A DNA stretch of 64,000 nucleotides from Pseudomonas piscis (GTDB lineage Bacteria; Pseudomonadota; Gammaproteobacteria; Pseudomonadales; Pseudomonadaceae): NCBI RefSeq assembly GCF_009380155.1, contig NZ_WHUV01000001.1, positions 62,001-126,000 of the forward strand, given 5' to 3'. The notes below the pieces were generated by a model that searched no databases, was not told the origin of the DNA, and saw nothing but the letters and a program-made list of their open reading frames with translations. Of this stretch, positions 59,730 to 64,000 are shown piece after piece. How positions within the stretch are numbered: the first letter of the stretch is position 1; the number at the start of each line of letters is the position of its first letter. Both the position numbers and the translations under genes were made by a program.

Positions 59730-60830
59730 TCAGGTGCCCGACTTGATCTTGGTCCAGGCCCGGGTCCGCGCCCGCTCGGCATCACGGGGCAGCGGCTGCA
59801 GCGTATACAGGGTGCTCATGGCCGCGGCCGTCGGATACAGGTTGGGGTTGTTGCGGATCGAAGGGGCCACCAGCTCGGTGGCGTCCTTGTTCGGGTTCGG
59901 GTATCCGACAAAGTCGCTGACCGGGGCAATCACCTGGGGTTGCAGCAGATAGTTGATGAAGGTGTAGGCGTCTTCCGGGTTCTTCGCGCCCTTGGGGATC
60001 GCCAGCATGTCGAACCAGATCGGCGCGCCTTCCTTGGGCAGGCGCATGTCCACGGTCACGCCGTTCTTGGCTTCCCGGGCACGGTTGGCGGCCTGTGAGA
60101 AGCTCCCCGAGTAGCCCACCGCCACGCAGATGTCGCCATTGGCGATGTCGGCCATGTACTTGGACGAGTGGAAGTAGGTGATGTAGGGGCGGATCTTCAT
60201 CAGCAGCGCCTCGGCCTTTTCGTAGTCCGCCGGCTTCTGGCTGTTGGGATCCAGGCCCAGGTGCTGCAGGGCCAGGGGCAGGATCTCCGACGGCGAATCC
60301 AGCAGCGCTACGCCGCACTGCTTGAGCTTGCTGATGTTCTCCTCCTTGAAGATCAGGTCCCAGCTGTCCACCGGCGCTTGCTCGCCCAGGGCCGCCTTGA
60401 CCTTGTCCGGGTTGAAGCCGATCAGGATGGTGCCGTACATGTAGGGCACGGCGAAGCGGTTACCCGGGTCGTTGGCCTCGATCAGCTGCATCAGCTTGGG
60501 GTCCAGGTGGTTCCAGTTGGGCAGCTTGGCGCGGTCCAGGGGCTGGAACACCCCGGCCTCGATCTGCTTGGCCAGGAACACGTTGGACGGCACCACCACG
60601 TCATACCCTGAGTTGCCGGTGAGCAGCTTGGCCTCCAGGGCTTCGTTGGTATCGAAGATGTCGTACACCAGCTTGACCTGGCTGTTCTGCGCCTTGAAGT
60701 CTTCCAGGGCTTTGGGGGTGATGTAGTCGAACCAGTTGTACACCCGCAGGGTGCGCTCCTCGGCGTGGGCGGCGGTGCCCAGCAGGCAGGCGCACAGGGC
60801 GGGAGCGATGAGGCGTTGGAGTCTTGGCAT
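59730..60830 (-). CDS. polyamine ABC transporter substrate-binding protein (PotF/SpuD-like)
   Basis: A 366-residue periplasmic binding protein with signal peptide MPRLQRLIAPALCACLLGTAAHA. The PotF/SpuD pattern is clear: LRVYNWFDYITPKALEDF, GYDVVVPSNVFLAKQI, YMYGTILIGFN, SSKYMADIANGDICVAVGYSG and WFDMLAIPKGA. It binds putrescine or spermidine. No permease or ATPase gene is in reach, so it works with another locus or as a sensor. It follows an acetylpolyamine amidohydrolase gene by 12 bases, as PA1410 follows PA1409 in P. aeruginosa. Confidence 0.93.
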   Translation of the reverse strand: MPRLQRLIAPALCACLLGTAAHAEERTLRVYNWFDYITPKALEDFKAQNSQVKLVYDIFDTNEALEAKLLTGNSGYDVVVPSNVFLAKQIEAGVFQPLDRAKLPNWNHLDPKLMQLIEANDPGNRFAVPYMYGTILIGFNPDKVKAALGEQAPVDSWDLIFKEENISKLKQCGVALLDSPSEILPLALQHLGLDPNSQKPADYEKAEALLMKIRPYITYFHSSKYMADIANGDICVAVGYSGSFSQAANRAREAKNGVTVDMRLPKEGAPIWFDMLAIPKGAKNPEDAYTFINYLLQPQVIAPVSDFVGYPNPNKDATELVAPSIRNNPNLYPTAAAMSTLYTLQPLPRDAERARTRAWTKIKSGT

Positions 60831-60842
60831 GTTGCGGGTTCC

Positions 60843-61874
60843 TTACTGGGCGCTCTGGAAGCCTTCGAGTACGTTGACGGCGTTGATGCCGATTTCCGCG
60901 ACTGCATAACCGCCTTCCATGACGAACAGCGTCGGTTTGCCGAGGGCAGCGATGCGCTTGCCCATGGCCAGGTAGTCCGGGCTGTCGAGCTTGAACTGCG
61001 AGATCGGGTCTTCCTTGAAGGTGTCGACCCCCAGGGACACCACGATGACATCGGCGCCGTAGCGCTCGATTTCCCCACAGGCCTGCTCCAGGGCCGCACT
61101 CCAGGCCTCCCAGCCGCTGCCGGCGGCCAGCGGGTAGTTGAAGTTGTAGCCTTCACCGGCGCCTTCGCCGCACTCGTCGGCATACCCCAGGAAGAACGGG
61201 AACTCGGCTTCCGGATGGCCGTGGATCGAGGTGAAGAGCACGTCGCTGCGCTCGTAGAAGATCGACTGGGTGCCGTTGCCATGGTGGTAGTCGACATCGA
61301 GGATCGCCACCTTGCCATGGCCCTGGTCGAGGAAGGCTTGGGCGGCGATGGCGGCGTTGTTCAGGTAGCAGTAGCCGCCCATCAGGTCGCTGGCGGCGTG
61401 ATGTCCCGGTGGCCGGCACAGGGCGAAGGCGCTGTGGGCGCCGCGCTGGACCACCGCCTGGGCGGTCAGGGCAACTTGCGCCGCGCTGTAGGCTGCTTGC
61501 CAGGTGCCGGCGGTGATCGGCGCGCCGCCGTCGAAGCTGTAGTAGCCGAGCTGGCCGTGCAGGCTGCTGGGGATCACGCTGCGCAGGGTGCGCGCCGGCC
61601 AGGTGTAGGGCAGCAGGTCGCCGTCGATGCCCTTGGCTGCCCAACGCTCCCAGGCGCCCTTGAAGAACTCCAGGTACTCGCGGCTGTGGACGCGCTGGAT
61701 CGGCTCCAGGCCGAAATCCTTGGGCGCCTCCACCGGCCCCAGGTTGCGGTACTTCACTCGGTCCAGCACGTGGTCGGCCCGTGAGGGCATTTCGAAGCAG
61801 GGCATCAGTTGCCCGTCTATCAGTTCGCAACGGCCATGGTGCAGGTGGTGATCGTCCGAGTAGATCGTCAGCAT
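60843..61874 (-). CDS. acetylpolyamine amidohydrolase (histone deacetylase family)
   Basis: A 343-residue class II HDAC-like enzyme. Zinc and catalytic motifs: CRPPGHHAASD, the zinc ligands in ILDVDYHHGNGTQ, Asp in SLGVDTFKEDP, and VMEGGYAV near the C-terminus. It deacetylates acetylputrescine or acetylcadaverine. The ATG at 61874 (MLTIYSDDHHLHH) is the canonical start; a longer frame upstream is not conserved in character. It is co-transcribed with the polyamine-binding protein. The 163 bases to the next gene hold hairpins only. Confidence 0.94.
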   Translation of the reverse strand: MLTIYSDDHHLHHGRCELIDGQLMPCFEMPSRADHVLDRVKYRNLGPVEAPKDFGLEPIQRVHSREYLEFFKGAWERWAAKGIDGDLLPYTWPARTLRSVIPSSLHGQLGYYSFDGGAPITAGTWQAAYSAAQVALTAQAVVQRGAHSAFALCRPPGHHAASDLMGGYCYLNNAAIAAQAFLDQGHGKVAILDVDYHHGNGTQSIFYERSDVLFTSIHGHPEAEFPFFLGYADECGEGAGEGYNFNYPLAAGSGWEAWSAALEQACGEIERYGADVIVVSLGVDTFKEDPISQFKLDSPDYLAMGKRIAALGKPTLFVMEGGYAVAEIGINAVNVLEGFQSAQ

Positions 61875-61992
61875 TTTCTTGTTCTCCGCAGGCTGATTCG
61901 GTGGCTCACAGTCTTGCGGGGCGCGGGGTTTTGGAGAACGGCGGGAACGGCCAAAAGAGGATCGATATGGCCAGATTGCGTGACCGAAATTC

Positions 61993-62031
61993 GCCCCTGG
62001 AAGGGGCATGGCGCCCCATTGCGGGGCGCCA
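61993..62031. terminator. tandem hairpins after ankyrin gene
   Basis: TGGCGCCCC (62009-62017) pairs with GGGGCGCCA (62023-62031) around ATTGC, and GCCCC/GGGGC (61993-62007) forms a second stem. They lie directly past the minus-strand stop at 62038. No T-run follows, so termination is probable but not certain. Confidence 0.5.
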
Positions 62032-62037
62032 CGTGTT

Positions 62038-63951
62038 TCAGCCTGCGGGCGCTGCCGGCACGAAGCGTTGCAGGACCTGGAGCATGTCCTCGCGTTTTTT
62101 CCGGGCGATGGCCTCCAGCAGCAGGGCGTAGCCTTTTTTCTCGCAGCGCTGGCCGACATTCGGGTCGGCGCCTTTTTCCAGCAACAGGGTGAAGACCTCC
62201 AGGGTGTCTTGCTGGCTGACGACGCGCGACGTGTCGTCGGCGGAGATCTTGTCGGCCAGTAAAGTCAGCAGGCTCTGCCCCATGGGCTGGTTGTAGCAGG
62301 TACCCCCGCCATAGCTCAGGTTGAGGTTGGCACCGGCGTTGATCAACAGCTTCATGGCCGGATAGTTGTTGCCCCAGAAGGCCCGGTACAGAGCGGTTTC
62401 CTGGTCTTTTGCGGTGCGCAGGTCCAGGTTCTGCGGGTGTTGCAGCAGCCAGGTGAAGCCCTTGAGGTTGCGCTCCTGCTCCGCCAGTTGCATCAGCGGA
62501 GTGCGGCCTTGGTAATCCTGTTCGTCAATGGCGACCCCGGCTTGCAGCAGGAACTTCAAGCGTCCGCCCTGTTCGAGGTCGGGGTCATCCTTGAGGTCGC
62601 GGCGCATGGCCAGCATGGCCAGGGTGCTCCAGCGATACTGGCCGCTGGTATGGGCGCCGTTGGCCAGCAACAGCCGGGCGATCTCCAGGTGCGGGGCATC
62701 CAGGGCATGCAGCAGGGCGCTGCGGCCGTCCTCGGCCATGACTTCGCCGCTGACGCCACTGGCCAGCAGGCGCTTTACCTCGGCTTCGTCACCGGCGTCC
62801 GCAGCGGCCACCAACGGCCAGAAGCCCTGGCACGCCTGTGGGTTGGCAGATTGCAGGCCCAGGCGCTGGAGCACCCGGGGCGGGATGCTCATCTGGCGTT
62901 GCAGGCGCATGCCGCAATACAGCCGATAACCTTCGATGGCCCGGCCCTGGGGAATGTTGTCCAGGGGCCGCTGTTCGAACAGCGCCCAGTCCAGGTCGGC
63001 CAGGTTGAGGTAGGTCGGCATGCGCGACATGTCTCGGCGCAGCACCTCCACCAGCCAGCCGCGGGCGACCTTCAGCTGGCCGGCCTCGCTGGCCCAGTAG
63101 GCGATGTCGTTGAGCAGGCCGGGGTATTCGCTGTGGTCGGTGGCGATGCTGCGGTAGTCATGAACCGCGAAGAAGTCCTCCACCTGGCGGAGCCCCGGCC
63201 CTTTGTCCTTGGCCTTGCGCAATTGCGCGTGGAGTTGGCGGAACTGCTTCCAGACAGCGTCCGCGTCCGCTGGCGGGACATAGGCCTTGAGGGTGATCGG
63301 GCCACCGCCGCTGTCGAAAGGCCGGAACCACGGTGGAAACTTCTGCAGGGCTTGCAGCCATTGCTGTCCGGTTTCGTCGCTGATGGGCTGCAACGGCGTG
63401 AAGTCCATCTGCGTCAGGTCCTGGCGATGACTGATGGCCAGCAGCGTGCGCTGGGGATCGCGCTGGTCGATCAGCAGGTAGCGCTGGCTGAGGTTCCATT
63501 GCGGCGGCACCGAACAGTCGAAGTCCAGGGGCGTCAGGGTGATGCCGGTATCCAGGGTATTGCTGGGTGGCCAGTTGTCCGTGACCTGGATGTCATTGTC
63601 CGGCGACACGCAGTTGCGCAGATCTTCCGGGCTGAACAGCGCTATAGGCGGCGACTTGTAGATGCGCTGCCGGTAATCCAGGTCCTGGTAGGCGTTGAGG
63701 TAGAACAGCCCGCGATACTGGCTCAGCACGATCCGCGCCGGCAGCTTGGCCAGGCCCGGCAGCGGGAAGGGCTTGATCTGCAGGGTGGCCGTTTCCGGCT
63801 CGTCGAGGGCGAAGTGGCTGGACATCTCCCACCACTTGAATTTCGCCAGGTCGAATGCCTGGGCGACGGGGGCTGCGGCGAGCATCAGCAGCGCCAGGCC
63901 GATTCGACGAAGGCCGATATGCCTGGCGGTGCTGCCTGTGGATAGATTCAA
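62038..63951 (-). CDS. exported ankyrin-repeat protein
   Basis: About 637 residues. No ATG precedes the signal peptide; the TTG at 63951 has AAGGGA eight bases upstream and gives the leader MNLSTGSTARHIGLRRIGLA followed by LLMLAAAPVAQA, so I chose it, though the frame stays open to the window edge. The first 400 residues have no recognised domain. The C-terminal 230 residues contain four or five ankyrin repeats (AADAGDEAEVKRLLASG, GRSALLHALDAPHLEIARLLLANG, GRTPLMQLAE, AMKLLINAGANLN, FTLLLEKGADPN). Ankyrin repeats bind proteins; a periplasmic protein-protein role is inferred. Confidence 0.8.
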   Translation of the reverse strand: MNLSTGSTARHIGLRRIGLALLMLAAAPVAQAFDLAKFKWWEMSSHFALDEPETATLQIKPFPLPGLAKLPARIVLSQYRGLFYLNAYQDLDYRQRIYKSPPIALFSPEDLRNCVSPDNDIQVTDNWPPSNTLDTGITLTPLDFDCSVPPQWNLSQRYLLIDQRDPQRTLLAISHRQDLTQMDFTPLQPISDETGQQWLQALQKFPPWFRPFDSGGGPITLKAYVPPADADAVWKQFRQLHAQLRKAKDKGPGLRQVEDFFAVHDYRSIATDHSEYPGLLNDIAYWASEAGQLKVARGWLVEVLRRDMSRMPTYLNLADLDWALFEQRPLDNIPQGRAIEGYRLYCGMRLQRQMSIPPRVLQRLGLQSANPQACQGFWPLVAAADAGDEAEVKRLLASGVSGEVMAEDGRSALLHALDAPHLEIARLLLANGAHTSGQYRWSTLAMLAMRRDLKDDPDLEQGGRLKFLLQAGVAIDEQDYQGRTPLMQLAEQERNLKGFTWLLQHPQNLDLRTAKDQETALYRAFWGNNYPAMKLLINAGANLNLSYGGGTCYNQPMGQSLLTLLADKISADDTSRVVSQQDTLEVFTLLLEKGADPNVGQRCEKKGYALLLEAIARKKREDMLQVLQRFVPAAPAG

Positions 63952-64000
63952 CGTTGCCGTCCCTTGCCGGTATGAAAGGCCGGCAATGTAATGCAATTGG

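Noticed and set aside
57332..59785. 817-codon minus-strand open frame opposite the MocR and YeeE/YedE genes
   Set aside because: Low-complexity Gln/Arg/Pro translation with no family features; both plus-strand genes are secure.

Overview
This window is a stretch of a Pseudomonas chromosome, most likely from the fluorescens/protegens/chlororaphis lineage. The evidence is the high GC content with GC-rich third codon positions, many gene neighbourhoods shared with P. aeruginosa (pycR-pycA-pycB next to an RpiR regulator, a GGDEF/EAL gene and uvrD; the Zur-controlled folE2/amiA/dksA2/cobW locus; polyamine-binding protein with acetylpolyamine amidohydrolase), Pseudomonas-type REP hairpins, and two perfect 14-bp palindromes of the Pseudomonas parS type. 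The parS sites, and the position of the homologous loci in P. aeruginosa, suggest a region not far from oriC. The species cannot be fixed from the sequence. I saw no rRNA, tRNA, prophage, transposase or CRISPR array. Nearly everything is ordinary chromosomal coding sequence.

Layout. 1-3.1 kb: a truncated TPR-like gene, then a LysE-type exporter divergent from an Lrp/AsnC regulator. 3.1-8.9 kb (minus strand): six tightly packed lipid genes (CdsA-like, PlsC-like, a small membrane protein, a PAP2/tyrosine-phosphatase fusion, a hydrolase/methyltransferase fusion and a CDP-alcohol phosphatidyltransferase). They resemble an expanded E. coli ynbABCD cassette of unknown product. 9.1-15.1 kb (plus): three SPFH (HflK/HflC-like) membrane proteins, one with a very His-rich N-terminus, translationally coupled to a P1B metal ATPase. 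15.2-17.1 kb: a bufferin-type RiPP cluster (Cys-rich precursor, DUF692/MNIO maturase, DUF2063 partner). 17.2-20.5 kb: cyclopropane fatty acid synthase, cardiolipin synthase and a DUF3617 secreted protein.

20.5-31.5 kb is a zinc-starvation island. One strand carries folE2, an ABC metal importer, hisI, a gamma-carbonic anhydrase and a dihydroorotase in one overlapping operon. The other carries an amidase, then a zinc-finger-less DksA, a CobW GTPase and DUF1826, with a second CobW further on. Two 15-bp Zur-box palindromes sit in the two divergent promoter regions. These genes replace zinc-dependent housekeeping enzymes or capture and deliver zinc when it is scarce.

31.5-44.9 kb: housekeeping and membrane genes (DUF3301, pdxY, an APC permease, an acyl-CoA thioesterase, a CPA2 antiporter, a SMI1/KNR4 protein, a Tim44-like protein, an EamA protein, uvrD and a membrane PAS-GGDEF-EAL protein), with a 156-bp MITE-like element inserted exactly at the uvrD stop codon. 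44.9-53 kb: an RpiR/HexR-type regulator with a HexR-type operator, two uncharacterised genes, a small PA3496-like protein, and the pyruvate carboxylase locus pycR/pycA-pycB. 53-54.9 kb: a toxin-first HipA/HipB-like pair behind three evenly spaced operators. 54.9-64 kb: two GNATs and a PaiB-like protein divergent from a MocR regulator, a YeeE/YedE thiosulfate transporter, the polyamine pair, and an ankyrin-repeat exported protein.
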